The notes beneath the pieces are model-generated. The model was not told the DNA's origin. It worked only from the letters and a program-made list of their open reading frames with translations, and did not search any database. Positions 9,090 to 17,346 of a stretch of DNA of 64,000 nucleotides are shown here, one piece after another. The DNA comes from an uncultured SAR86 cluster bacterium (GTDB lineage Bacteria; Pseudomonadota; Gammaproteobacteria; Magnimaribacterales; D2472), in assembly GCA_902557645.1 (NCBI GenBank), contig CACEAP010000003.1, positions 62,001-126,000 of the forward strand, given 5' to 3'. Every line of letters begins with the position of its first letter. Position 1 is the stretch's first letter. The translations under genes were made by a program, and so were the position numbers.

Positions 9090-10436
9090 ATGAATTATTT
9101 ATTAGATACATTATTATATGCAGGAGCCTTTATAGGCTTGTTATTTGTTTTGGTCGTTATTCATGAATGTGGCCATTATTTTGTTGCTCGTTTTTTTGGT
9201 GTACATTGTCCAAGATTTTCATTTGGGATGGGTCCTGTAATTTATAAAAAAGTAGATAAACACGGAACTGAATTTGCTTTATCAGCCTTCCCTTTAGGTG
9301 GATACGTATCCATGATTACTCAAAAAATGTTTGAGATTGAGCCTGAATTAAAAAAAGAATTTACCGAAGAGCAATTAAAAAAGACTTTTGATACAAAACC
9401 AAAACTTCAAAGAGCAGCAATTATGTTTGCTGGTCCTTTAGCAAATTTTATTTTAGCTATACTAATCTTCTCCTTTATTTTTTCTTCAACTCCAGATCCA
9501 AAATCAATAATTGTTGTAGATTCTGTTGATGATATGTCTACCTTCAATCAAGGTGATCAGATCATTTCAATAGATAATGTAAATGTCTACGAAAGAAAAG
9601 ACATAAGTTTAGAGTTATTATCTAAAGCTGGCATGACAGGAAAAATAGCCATTGACGTATATCAGGTTAACTTAGATCAGAAAAAGACAATCACTTTAGA
9701 TGTTGATAATTTTTTAACAGATAGCAAGCAACAAGAAAATCCAGTTTCTGCGTTAGGTATATCAATAAAAATGAGAAGTTTACCTATTATTGGAAGTATT
9801 ATGGCTGGTGGCGCTGCAGAAAAAGCTGGTTTGATGGTGAATGACAAAATTATTTCAATAAATAATTCTGGCATTTTTTATGCTTCTGAAATCTCACCAG
9901 CTCTAAATGGACTTAATACTAATTTTGTTGATATTGAAATACTAAGGGGTAATCAGACAAATATAATACCTGTTGAATTAAATCTTGTTCAAAATACAGA
10001 TGGAATCCAATCAAGACTATTAGGTATTCAATTTGGTTTAAAAAGATCTTTTTTTGCATCTTTTATCAAAGGCTCTAAAGAAACATATAATTTGAGTGTC
10101 AAAACACTGCAATTTATTGGAAAAATGTTAACAGGGAATATGGGTACCGAGAATCTCTCAGGCCCTATTGGAATTGCCAAAATGGCAGGTGATACTGCTC
10201 AAGCAGGTATTTTACCTTTTTTATATTTAATGGCTTTATTAAGTATTAGTTTGGGCGTATTAAATTTACTACCAATACCAGCCTTAGATGGTGGTCAGTT
10301 AACCCTTCTTGGTGTAGAGGCAATTAGAGGCTCGCCGCTGCCAGATAAAGTTGAAAATTTTGTATATGCAACTGGGACTGTAATGATAATATTCTTAATG
10401 GTATTTGCAGTCTTTAATGATGTTGCAAGGTTTTAA
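9090..10436 (+). CDS. rseP: Site-2 intramembrane zinc metalloprotease RseP
   Basis: Inner-membrane protease that in E. coli cleaves anti-sigma factor RseA and leftover signal peptides. The zinc motif HECGH is at residues 25-29 in the first transmembrane helix. The second metal-site motif NLLPIPALDGGQL is near the C-terminus, and PDZ domains lie between them (for example the segment around IMAGGAAEKAGLMVNDKI). Its 448 residues match E. coli (450). It directly precedes bamA, the usual order. Whether a sigma-E circuit exists here cannot be told from this window. Confidence 0.96.
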   Translation: MNYLLDTLLYAGAFIGLLFVLVVIHECGHYFVARFFGVHCPRFSFGMGPVIYKKVDKHGTEFALSAFPLGGYVSMITQKMFEIEPELKKEFTEEQLKKTFDTKPKLQRAAIMFAGPLANFILAILIFSFIFSSTPDPKSIIVVDSVDDMSTFNQGDQIISIDNVNVYERKDISLELLSKAGMTGKIAIDVYQVNLDQKKTITLDVDNFLTDSKQQENPVSALGISIKMRSLPIIGSIMAGGAAEKAGLMVNDKIISINNSGIFYASEISPALNGLNTNFVDIEILRGNQTNIIPVELNLVQNTDGIQSRLLGIQFGLKRSFFASFIKGSKETYNLSVKTLQFIGKMLTGNMGTENLSGPIGIAKMAGDTAQAGILPFLYLMALLSISLGVLNLLPIPALDGGQLTLLGVEAIRGSPLPDKVENFVYATGTVMIIFLMVFAVFNDVARF

Positions 10437-10447
10437 AAGGAATAAAA

Positions 10448-12862
10448 TTGAAAAAAATACTTTTACTTATCTTTTCTCTAAGTTTTATTAATCTTGCTTC
10501 AGCATTTGATGAGTTTGTAATCAATGATATTAGAATTATTGGCTTACAGAGAGTTTCTACAGGTAGTATTTTTAATGTGATTCCAGTTAGTGTTGGAGAT
10601 AGAGTTGATAAAAGGAAAGTGGGGGATATAACACGAGCTCTTTTTGCCACTGAACAGTTTGATGATATTCAAATTGGCAAAGAATCAAAAACTTTAATTA
10701 TTACTGTTCAAGAGAGACCTTCAATTTCTGCAATTGATATATCTGGTAATAAGGCTCTCAAAACAGAACAATTATTAGAAAGCTTGGATGGCGTAGAAAT
10801 ATCTGAAGGCAAAGTATATAAAAGATCGACATTAGATAAAATGAAGGCTGAGTTAGTAAGGTCATATGCATCACAAGGAAGATATGGAGCAAATGTTGAG
10901 GTTGAAGAACTAACCAAACCTAGAAATAGAGTTGAAGTAAATATTATCGTGGATGAGGGTGACAGTGCCACGATTGAAAGTATAAACATTCTAGGAAATA
11001 AATTATTCCCTGATGATGAGTTATTGCGGAGCTTTGAATTAGGCGAGGGGAGTATTTTGTCATTTTTAACAAATGACAATCAATATTCTAGAGAAAAGTT
11101 GCAAGGTGATATTGAAAACCTTGAGTCATATTATCTAGATAGAGGCTATTTAAAGTTTTCTCTTGAATCAACTCAGGTTAGTTTAACAAGAGACAGAAAA
11201 GGTATTCATATAACTTTTGGAATAAATGAAGGTGAAAAATATACTGTACGAAATGTTAGTGTTATAGGCAGCGTACCTCTTAAACCTGAATCATATGAAA
11301 CAGTAATTCAAACTCAAAAGGATAAAGTATATTCCCAAGCTGCTATTACCGCTATTGAAGATTACTTTACTTCTATTCTTGGGAATGAGGGTTATGCATT
11401 TGCAGAAGTAACAGGCTCTCCAGAAATTGATGAAGATACCCAAGAGGTTGACTTAGTTTTTGCAGTTAATGCCGGCAAAAGGACATATACAAGAAAAATT
11501 ATATTTGCTGGTAACCAAATTACTCAGGATGAAGTCTTAAGAAGAGAAATGAGACAGTTTGAAGGAGCTCCAACTTCAGATGAGAGAATCCAAAACTCAA
11601 AAGTGAGACTAGAAAGATTAGGATATTTCAAAGAAGTTAATGTTGAGACCATTCCTGTTCCTGGAACAGATGATCAAGTTGATGCGATTTATCAAGTTGA
11701 GGAAGAAACAACAGGACAGATCGGAGGAAATGTTGGTTACAGTGACTTTGGATTAATGCTTGGATTTAATTTAAATGAAAGAAATTTTTTGGGTAGTGGA
11801 AATACTGTAGGCATAGCTATTAACAAAAGTGTATATCAAGAATCATATAACCTATCTTTCTTTGATCCATATTTTACTATGGATGGCGTAAGCAGAGGTT
11901 ACAACGCATATTTTAGAGAGACTGATTATGGGGAGTTTAATATTGCAAATTATTTAACTAATTCAGCTGGTCTAGGGCTTCAATTTGGATATCCAATCTC
12001 TGACACTCAAAGAGTTGGCGTTAATATCACATATGATAAAACTGATATTGACTCTGGAACACTGCCAGCGAGAGAAATATCTGATTTTCTTATTTCAGAA
12101 GGAAATATATTTGAAACTCTTAGCATGCAAGCGGTTTGGTCAAGAATAACTCTAAATAGAGGAATGTTTCCTACAGAAGGTTCATCAACTGACTTAATGT
12201 TAATGTTTGCATTACCCTTTAGTGATATTCAATATGGTAAATTAAATATAAGACAAAAGTACTATAAACCATTAGGAGTTCTTGATCTTGTATTTGGTTT
12301 TAATGGCGAATTAGGCTATATGGATGTATATGGCGATACAGAAAGCTCACCATTTTTCCAAAATTTTTATGCAGGTGGACCAAGATCATTGAGAGGTTTT
12401 GAATCTAACACTCTAGGCCCGAGAAGCACCCAAGCTCCTTGTTATGAATATGATGCTGTAAATGATTTATGTCCAGCCTTAAGAGACACTAATTTTGATG
12501 GCGAACCAGATGCTCCAGCTTATAATCCATATATGTTTAGTAATAGGGATCAGCCTATTGGAGGTAATGTAAAGGTCGAAGGCAGTTTCCAATTAATTTT
12601 TAAGCTTCCAATGATCGAAGATCAACGATCAATGAGATCTGCATTCTTTTTTGATTTTGGTAATGTCTTTTCAACTAATTGTAAAGATTATCAAATAAAT
12701 TGTTATGAACCAGATCTTGAAGAATTAAGATATTCTTATGGTGTTGGAGTAACTTGGATAACAGGTTTTGGTCCAATGAGTTTTGCTATTGCAAAACCGT
12801 CAAATGCAGGACCATTCGAAAGAACAGAGCAATTTCAATTCACAATTGGAAATGTGTTTTAA
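10448..12862 (+). CDS. bamA: Outer membrane protein assembly factor BamA
   Basis: Essential Omp85-family barrel that inserts outer-membrane proteins. A signal peptide (residues 1-19, ending ASA) is followed by five POTRA domains (about 24-425) and a C-terminal beta-barrel. The barrel has the loop-6 motif SLRGFE and a terminal FQFTIGNVF with the C-terminal Phe that acts as an assembly signal. It is 804 residues (E. coli 810). The start is TTG at 10448, preceded by AAAGGA at good spacing, which supports it. Its chaperone skp follows. Confidence 0.97.
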   Translation: MKKILLLIFSLSFINLASAFDEFVINDIRIIGLQRVSTGSIFNVIPVSVGDRVDKRKVGDITRALFATEQFDDIQIGKESKTLIITVQERPSISAIDISGNKALKTEQLLESLDGVEISEGKVYKRSTLDKMKAELVRSYASQGRYGANVEVEELTKPRNRVEVNIIVDEGDSATIESINILGNKLFPDDELLRSFELGEGSILSFLTNDNQYSREKLQGDIENLESYYLDRGYLKFSLESTQVSLTRDRKGIHITFGINEGEKYTVRNVSVIGSVPLKPESYETVIQTQKDKVYSQAAITAIEDYFTSILGNEGYAFAEVTGSPEIDEDTQEVDLVFAVNAGKRTYTRKIIFAGNQITQDEVLRREMRQFEGAPTSDERIQNSKVRLERLGYFKEVNVETIPVPGTDDQVDAIYQVEEETTGQIGGNVGYSDFGLMLGFNLNERNFLGSGNTVGIAINKSVYQESYNLSFFDPYFTMDGVSRGYNAYFRETDYGEFNIANYLTNSAGLGLQFGYPISDTQRVGVNITYDKTDIDSGTLPAREISDFLISEGNIFETLSMQAVWSRITLNRGMFPTEGSSTDLMLMFALPFSDIQYGKLNIRQKYYKPLGVLDLVFGFNGELGYMDVYGDTESSPFFQNFYAGGPRSLRGFESNTLGPRSTQAPCYEYDAVNDLCPALRDTNFDGEPDAPAYNPYMFSNRDQPIGGNVKVEGSFQLIFKLPMIEDQRSMRSAFFFDFGNVFSTNCKDYQINCYEPDLEELRYSYGVGVTWITGFGPMSFAIAKPSNAGPFERTEQFQFTIGNVF

Positions 12863-12936
12863 AGGATAATTTTATGCTTTTTTCTATTAATTTCTACAAA
12901 TTAATATAAAATACATCAACTGATACAGGGGCAATT

Positions 12937-13461
12937 ATGAAAATTTTAAATAAACTTTTTTTAACAGTATTCTTATTAATGGCTGTTCCGTCATTTGCTA
13001 ATGATGGTTTTGCAGTAATTGATATGAGAGTTGCTGTTTTATCAACGCAGCAAGCGCAAGATACTTTTAAAGCTTTAGAAGAAGATGCGGACTATGCCGC
13101 TAATGTTGAGCAGGCTCAAACTTTACAGGCAGACAGACAATCTTTAGCCGAGACTCTTCAAAAAGATGGTGAGACTATGTCTCAAGAAGAAGTTGCAAAT
13201 TCTCAAAAGGCAATACAAGAAAAATCAAAAGATCTTGAATTTATTGTTGGAAAGATCCAAGCAAAACAGAATGAGACTGCTGAGAATATCTTTAGAGATA
13301 TGAATCCTTCACTTCAAAAAATTCTATCTGAGCTATTAGCTGCAAAACAGATAAAGGTATTACTTGCAAGAGATACAGCAATATTTGCAGATCCTGCACT
13401 TGATATAACTGATGATGTTACTTCAATGCTTGATGTTGCTGCTTCTGTAGCTAATGAATAA
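12937..13461 (+). CDS. skp: Periplasmic chaperone Skp (OmpH family)
   Basis: Periplasmic chaperone that carries unfolded outer-membrane proteins to BamA. It has a signal peptide (about residues 1-21, ending SFA), an N-terminal strand FAVIDMRVAVLSTQQAQ typical of OmpH proteins, and a central helical hairpin rich in Gln, Glu and Lys. The 174 residues fit the family. The 74-base gap from bamA contains an AT-rich TATAAAAT at 12905-12912 that may be a separate promoter, and AGGGG lies before the ATG. The position between bamA and lpxD is the conserved one. Confidence 0.92.
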   Translation: MKILNKLFLTVFLLMAVPSFANDGFAVIDMRVAVLSTQQAQDTFKALEEDADYAANVEQAQTLQADRQSLAETLQKDGETMSQEEVANSQKAIQEKSKDLEFIVGKIQAKQNETAENIFRDMNPSLQKILSELLAAKQIKVLLARDTAIFADPALDITDDVTSMLDVAASVANE

Positions 13462-13469
13462 ATTCATTT

Positions 13470-14459
13470 GTGAGTCAAAAAAAGATATCTTTTACCCTTA
13501 AAGAGCTTTCAAAAATTATTGATGCAAAAATTACTGGTGATGAAAATATCATCATCAGTAACATTGCAACAATTCAAGACGCAAACAAAGAATCAATAAC
13601 CTTTCTTGCTAACAAAAAATACGCTAAATTCATAACTTCTTGCTCAGCATCAGCTTTAATTGTTCACACCGAGGATAAAGTAGATTCTGATATTACTCTT
13701 TTAAAATGCTCAGATCCTTATTTAGCTTATGCTAAGATTTCATCATTGTTTGCTATTAAAAAGAACATGAACAATTCATTTATTCATAAGAGTGCTGATA
13801 TATCTACCTCTTCGAAGATATCAGAACTTGTAACAATCTCAGCTAATGTAATTATTGAAGAGAATGTAATAATAGAAGATGGAGTTTTTATAGGCCCTAA
13901 TTGCTTTATTGGATCTAATTGTCACTTAAAAAAGAATTCTATTATTAATGCAAATAGCTCATTCATTAAAGACGTTTCATTAGGCGCTTCTTCTATTGTT
14001 CATTCAGGATCAGTTATTGGTGGTGATGGGTTTGGTTATGCTCCATCTGAACATGGCTATGAAAAAATTGAACAATTAGGCGGTCTTATTATAGGTAATA
14101 ATGTTGAAATTGGAGCAGGTTGTACAATTGACAGAGGGGCGCTTGGAAATACGGAAATTCATGATGGTGTTAAATTAGATAATCAAGTGCATATTGCTCA
14201 TAATGTTATTTTGGGTAAAAATTCTGCAATCGCAGCTTCTTGTGCTATTGCTGGCTCATCAGTAATAGGAAAAAATCTACAAATGGGAGGATTGTCAGGA
14301 ATATTAGGTCACTTATCTATATGTGATGATGTTCAAATTGGAGCTCATACTCTAGTAACAAAAGATATTACTAAGGCTGGTAATTATGTCGGTATAATGC
14401 CGTCTCAAGAATATAAAGATTGGACTAAATCATCAATTTTTATCAAAAATAGAGGTTAA
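13470..14459 (+). CDS. lpxD: UDP-3-O-acylglucosamine N-acyltransferase
   Basis: Third acylation step of lipid A synthesis: adds an acyl chain from acyl-ACP to UDP-3-O-acylglucosamine. It has the N-terminal LpxD domain followed by left-handed beta-helix hexapeptide repeats from about residue 100. The catalytic-histidine region is VHIAHNVILGKNS. It is 329 residues, close to E. coli (341). The start codon is GTG at 13470. The gene belongs to the conserved lpxD-fabZ-lpxA-lpxB cluster. Confidence 0.96.
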   Translation: MSQKKISFTLKELSKIIDAKITGDENIIISNIATIQDANKESITFLANKKYAKFITSCSASALIVHTEDKVDSDITLLKCSDPYLAYAKISSLFAIKKNMNNSFIHKSADISTSSKISELVTISANVIIEENVIIEDGVFIGPNCFIGSNCHLKKNSIINANSSFIKDVSLGASSIVHSGSVIGGDGFGYAPSEHGYEKIEQLGGLIIGNNVEIGAGCTIDRGALGNTEIHDGVKLDNQVHIAHNVILGKNSAIAASCAIAGSSVIGKNLQMGGLSGILGHLSICDDVQIGAHTLVTKDITKAGNYVGIMPSQEYKDWTKSSIFIKNRG

Positions 14460-14465
14460 AAAGCC

Positions 14466-14906
14466 ATGACAGCTTCAAAGAATGATGTCTTAAAATATCT
14501 TCCACATAGAGAACCTTTTTTATTTGTCGATGAAGTATTATCACTAAACAAAGGCAGCGACATTCATGCTGTAAAAAGACTTAGTGGCGATGAAGATTAC
14601 TTTAAAGGCCACTTTCCTAATAATCCAGTAATGCCAGGAGTCATTATTATTGAAGCTTTAGCACAAGCATCAGGTATTTTAGGATTTCAAACTATGAACA
14701 AAACTCCTGAAGAAGGCTCTATATATGTTTTTGCTGGTGTAGATAGAGTAAGATTTAGAAGAAGAGTTGGGCCTGGTGATGATATCCACCTTTATAGTAA
14801 GATTCTTAATGAGAAAAGGGGTATATGGAAATTTGAATGTAAAGCTGAGGTAGATAATGAAAGAGTTTGTTCAGCAACTATACTTTGTGCAGATAGGGCT
14901 AAATAA
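14466..14906 (+). CDS. fabZ: 3-hydroxyacyl-ACP dehydratase FabZ
   Basis: Hot-dog fold dehydratase of type II fatty acid synthesis that competes with LpxA/LpxD for 3-hydroxyacyl-ACP. The active-site motif GHFPNNPVMPGVIIIEALAQ contains the catalytic His and Glu. At 146 residues the length is standard. Its stop codon overlaps the lpxA start by one base (TAATG), which suggests coupled translation. Confidence 0.97.
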   Translation: MTASKNDVLKYLPHREPFLFVDEVLSLNKGSDIHAVKRLSGDEDYFKGHFPNNPVMPGVIIIEALAQASGILGFQTMNKTPEEGSIYVFAGVDRVRFRRRVGPGDDIHLYSKILNEKRGIWKFECKAEVDNERVCSATILCADRAK

Positions 14907-15682
14907 TGGCAATTCATCCAACATCAATAATTCATAATTCAGCAAAGATTCATGAGTCTGTTGAGATAGGTCCTTTTTGCTATATTGGAGAAGATGTAGA
15001 AATTGATGCAGGAAATAATCTTTTAAGTCATGTTGTAATTAAAGGGCCAACACACATTGGATTAAATAATAAATTTTATCAATTTTCAGTTATTGGTGAG
15101 AGCACTCCAGATAAAAAATTTAAGGGAGAAAAAACAACCTTATCGATTGGCAACAATAATATATTTAGAGAAGGGGTTACTATTCATAGAGGAACTGTTC
15201 AAGATAAATCAACCACAGTTATAGGAAATGACAATCTTTTAATGGCATATTCTCATGTAGCACATGACTGTATTTTGGGTAATAGTAATGTCTTTGCAAA
15301 CCATGCAGGAATAGCTGGTCATGTTATTGTCGGGAATTTTACTACAATTGGCGCTCTTACCACCATCCATCAATTTTGTAAGATAGGGGACTATGCTTTT
15401 GTTGGTATGAACACATCAATAACCATGGACATACCTGCATTCATAAAGGTTGCAGCAGACCCAGCAAGAGTTATTGGTTTAAATTCAATAGGCATGTCAA
15501 GAAATAATTTATCCGAAGCTGCAATAACAATAATAAAGAAAGCTTATAAATTAATTTATAAAAAAGGATACAAGCTAGAAGATGCTCTAAAAGAAGTTGA
15601 AAAACTTGAAGACCCTGTTAGCCCTGAGCTACAGATTTTCATAGACTCTATAAAGTCTTCAGAACGAGGCCTTTTAAGGTAA
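14906..15682 (+). CDS. lpxA: UDP-N-acetylglucosamine acyltransferase
   Basis: First enzyme of lipid A synthesis. Hexapeptide repeats fill most of the protein, with the catalytic motif HVAHDC. The C-terminal helical domain contains RVIGLNSIGMSRNNLS, typical of LpxA. Length is 258 residues (E. coli 262). The start overlaps the fabZ stop, and lpxB begins at the base after its own stop. Confidence 0.97.
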   Translation: MAIHPTSIIHNSAKIHESVEIGPFCYIGEDVEIDAGNNLLSHVVIKGPTHIGLNNKFYQFSVIGESTPDKKFKGEKTTLSIGNNNIFREGVTIHRGTVQDKSTTVIGNDNLLMAYSHVAHDCILGNSNVFANHAGIAGHVIVGNFTTIGALTTIHQFCKIGDYAFVGMNTSITMDIPAFIKVAADPARVIGLNSIGMSRNNLSEAAITIIKKAYKLIYKKGYKLEDALKEVEKLEDPVSPELQIFIDSIKSSERGLLR

Positions 15683-16801
15683 GTGTCTAATAAAAAAAAT
15701 ATTAAAATAGGTATTGTTATTGGCGAGCATTCTGGCGATAAACTTGGCTCAGAAATCATTCAATCTCTTTCTAAAGAATTCAACCTCAGTATAGTTGGAG
15801 TAGGTGGACCTTTAACAGAAGCGACCGGCTTAAATTCAATTTTTAATTTTAAAGAACTTAATGTTATGGGACTAATAGAACCATTTTTAAAAATTAAAAA
15901 ACTATTAAGTTATAGAAAAAAACTTATACAACTTTTTAAAGATGAAAAAATTGATTACTTTATCGGTGTTGATTCTCCCGATTTTAATATGCCAATTCAT
16001 AAAGCCTTAAAGAAGAATGGATTTACTAAGACTATTCAGCTTGTCAGTCCATCTGTGTGGGGATGGAGACAAGGGCGTATGAAAAATATCAATAAATATA
16101 TTGATTTAACTCTTTGTCTTTTTAAGTTTGAGCATGAATTTTATCAATCAAATGAAACCAATAGTTTTCTTGTTGGCCATCCACTTTCTAAAATAACAAA
16201 ACCTCTTAAAGAAGATGTTAAGAGTAAGTACATGTTAGAAGATCATAAGGAGTATATGGCTATTCTTCCTGGCAGTAGAAATTCTGAAATTAATAACATG
16301 ATGCCAACGTATGTAGAATTTATGAAAGATGCCTCAAAAAAGTATCAAAATTTTCATTTTCTCATTCCAGCTGCTGACAATTATTTAAAAAAGAAAATAG
16401 AATCTTTTCTTCCAGAAGATCTTCCTGTAACCATAAAAACTGGAGCTGCTAAAGATTTCCTATCAGTTTCAAATTTCTCTCTAGTTACATCTGGAACTGC
16501 AACCTTGGAGGCTGCGATTCTTCGATCAGCTCCAATCATTTGCTATAAAACAAATCGTTTTAACTATTTTATTATTTCTAGGATGTTAAAAACTAAACTA
16601 GTAGGATTACCTAATTTGTTATTATCTAAAGAAGCTTTTCCTGAACTAATTCAATCTAAATGTAACAAAGAGAGCATATCTAATGCTCTTAATTCTTTAA
16701 AAGAATCTAATGAACTTGCAAATATATTTGTTGAATTAAACAGTCATCTTGATGGTCATGGATTTGATGCAGCTGCGAAGACAATTATTGATTTAAAATA
16801 A
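15683..16801 (+). CDS. lpxB: Lipid-A-disaccharide synthase
   Basis: Glycosyltransferase family 19 enzyme joining UDP-2,3-diacylglucosamine and lipid X. Conserved blocks are GEHSGDKLG near the N-terminus, the family hallmark QLVSPSVWGWRQGR, LPGSRNSEI, and TSGTATLEAA. It is 372 residues, close to the E. coli length (382). The GTG start abuts the lpxA stop codon directly. Confidence 0.96.
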   Translation: MSNKKNIKIGIVIGEHSGDKLGSEIIQSLSKEFNLSIVGVGGPLTEATGLNSIFNFKELNVMGLIEPFLKIKKLLSYRKKLIQLFKDEKIDYFIGVDSPDFNMPIHKALKKNGFTKTIQLVSPSVWGWRQGRMKNINKYIDLTLCLFKFEHEFYQSNETNSFLVGHPLSKITKPLKEDVKSKYMLEDHKEYMAILPGSRNSEINNMMPTYVEFMKDASKKYQNFHFLIPAADNYLKKKIESFLPEDLPVTIKTGAAKDFLSVSNFSLVTSGTATLEAAILRSAPIICYKTNRFNYFIISRMLKTKLVGLPNLLLSKEAFPELIQSKCNKESISNALNSLKESNELANIFVELNSHLDGHGFDAAAKTIIDLK

Positions 16802-16803
16802 TT

Positions 16804-17346
16804 GTGTTAATTGCTGGAATTGATGAAGTTGGAAGAGGTTGTTTGGCAGGACCAGTACTTGCTGCAGTAGTTATTTTAAAGGAGCCTATATCGGGCTTAT
16901 GCGATTCAAAAAAACTATCTCCTAAGAACAGAGAGACCCTTTCTGAAGAAATTAAATTAAAATCCTTTTACGCTTTTGGCATAGCAACGCCCAAAGAAAT
17001 TGATAAAATCAATATTCTTCAAGCATCTTTACTTGCTATGAAGAGAGCGGTATTAAATTTATCTGTGAAGCCCTCAAAAATATTAGTTGATGGCATTCAT
17101 AAACCAGATATTAATTTTGAAATGGAGGCTATAATTAAAGGCGATTCAATTATTGATGAGATAAGCGCTGCATCTATAATAGCTAAAGTTGAAAGAGATA
17201 ACTATATGATAAAAATTGATAAAAAATTTCCTAATTATGGCTTTAAAGATCACAAAGGCTATGGAACTAAATATCATTATGAGAAAATCAATTTATTTGG
17301 AATAACTAAAATACATAGAAAATCATTTAAAGGAGTTACTCCTTGA
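16804..17346 (+). CDS. rnhB: Ribonuclease HII
   Basis: Removes ribonucleotides from DNA:RNA hybrids. The signature GIDEVGRGCLAGPV (Asp6 and Glu7 are metal ligands), CDSKKLSP and AASIIAKVERD are present. It is 180 residues, normal for the compact form. The start codon is GTG. Its last four bases overlap the dnaE start, and its final codons contain the dnaE ribosome-binding site. Confidence 0.96.
   Translation: MLIAGIDEVGRGCLAGPVLAAVVILKEPISGLCDSKKLSPKNRETLSEEIKLKSFYAFGIATPKEIDKINILQASLLAMKRAVLNLSVKPSKILVDGIHKPDINFEMEAIIKGDSIIDEISAASIIAKVERDNYMIKIDKKFPNYGFKDHKGYGTKYHYEKINLFGITKIHRKSFKGVTP
17330..17344 (+). promoter_or_regulatory. Hairpin sequestering the dnaE ribosome-binding site and start codon
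   Basis: The Shine-Dalgarno AAGGAG (17330-17335) is perfectly complementary to CTCCTT (17339-17344), separated by a three-base loop TTA. The last two bases of the right arm are the first two of the dnaE TTG start codon. The hairpin lies inside the last codons of rnhB, so a ribosome finishing rnhB would open it. This arrangement would make dnaE translation depend on rnhB translation; that function is inference. Confidence 0.55.
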
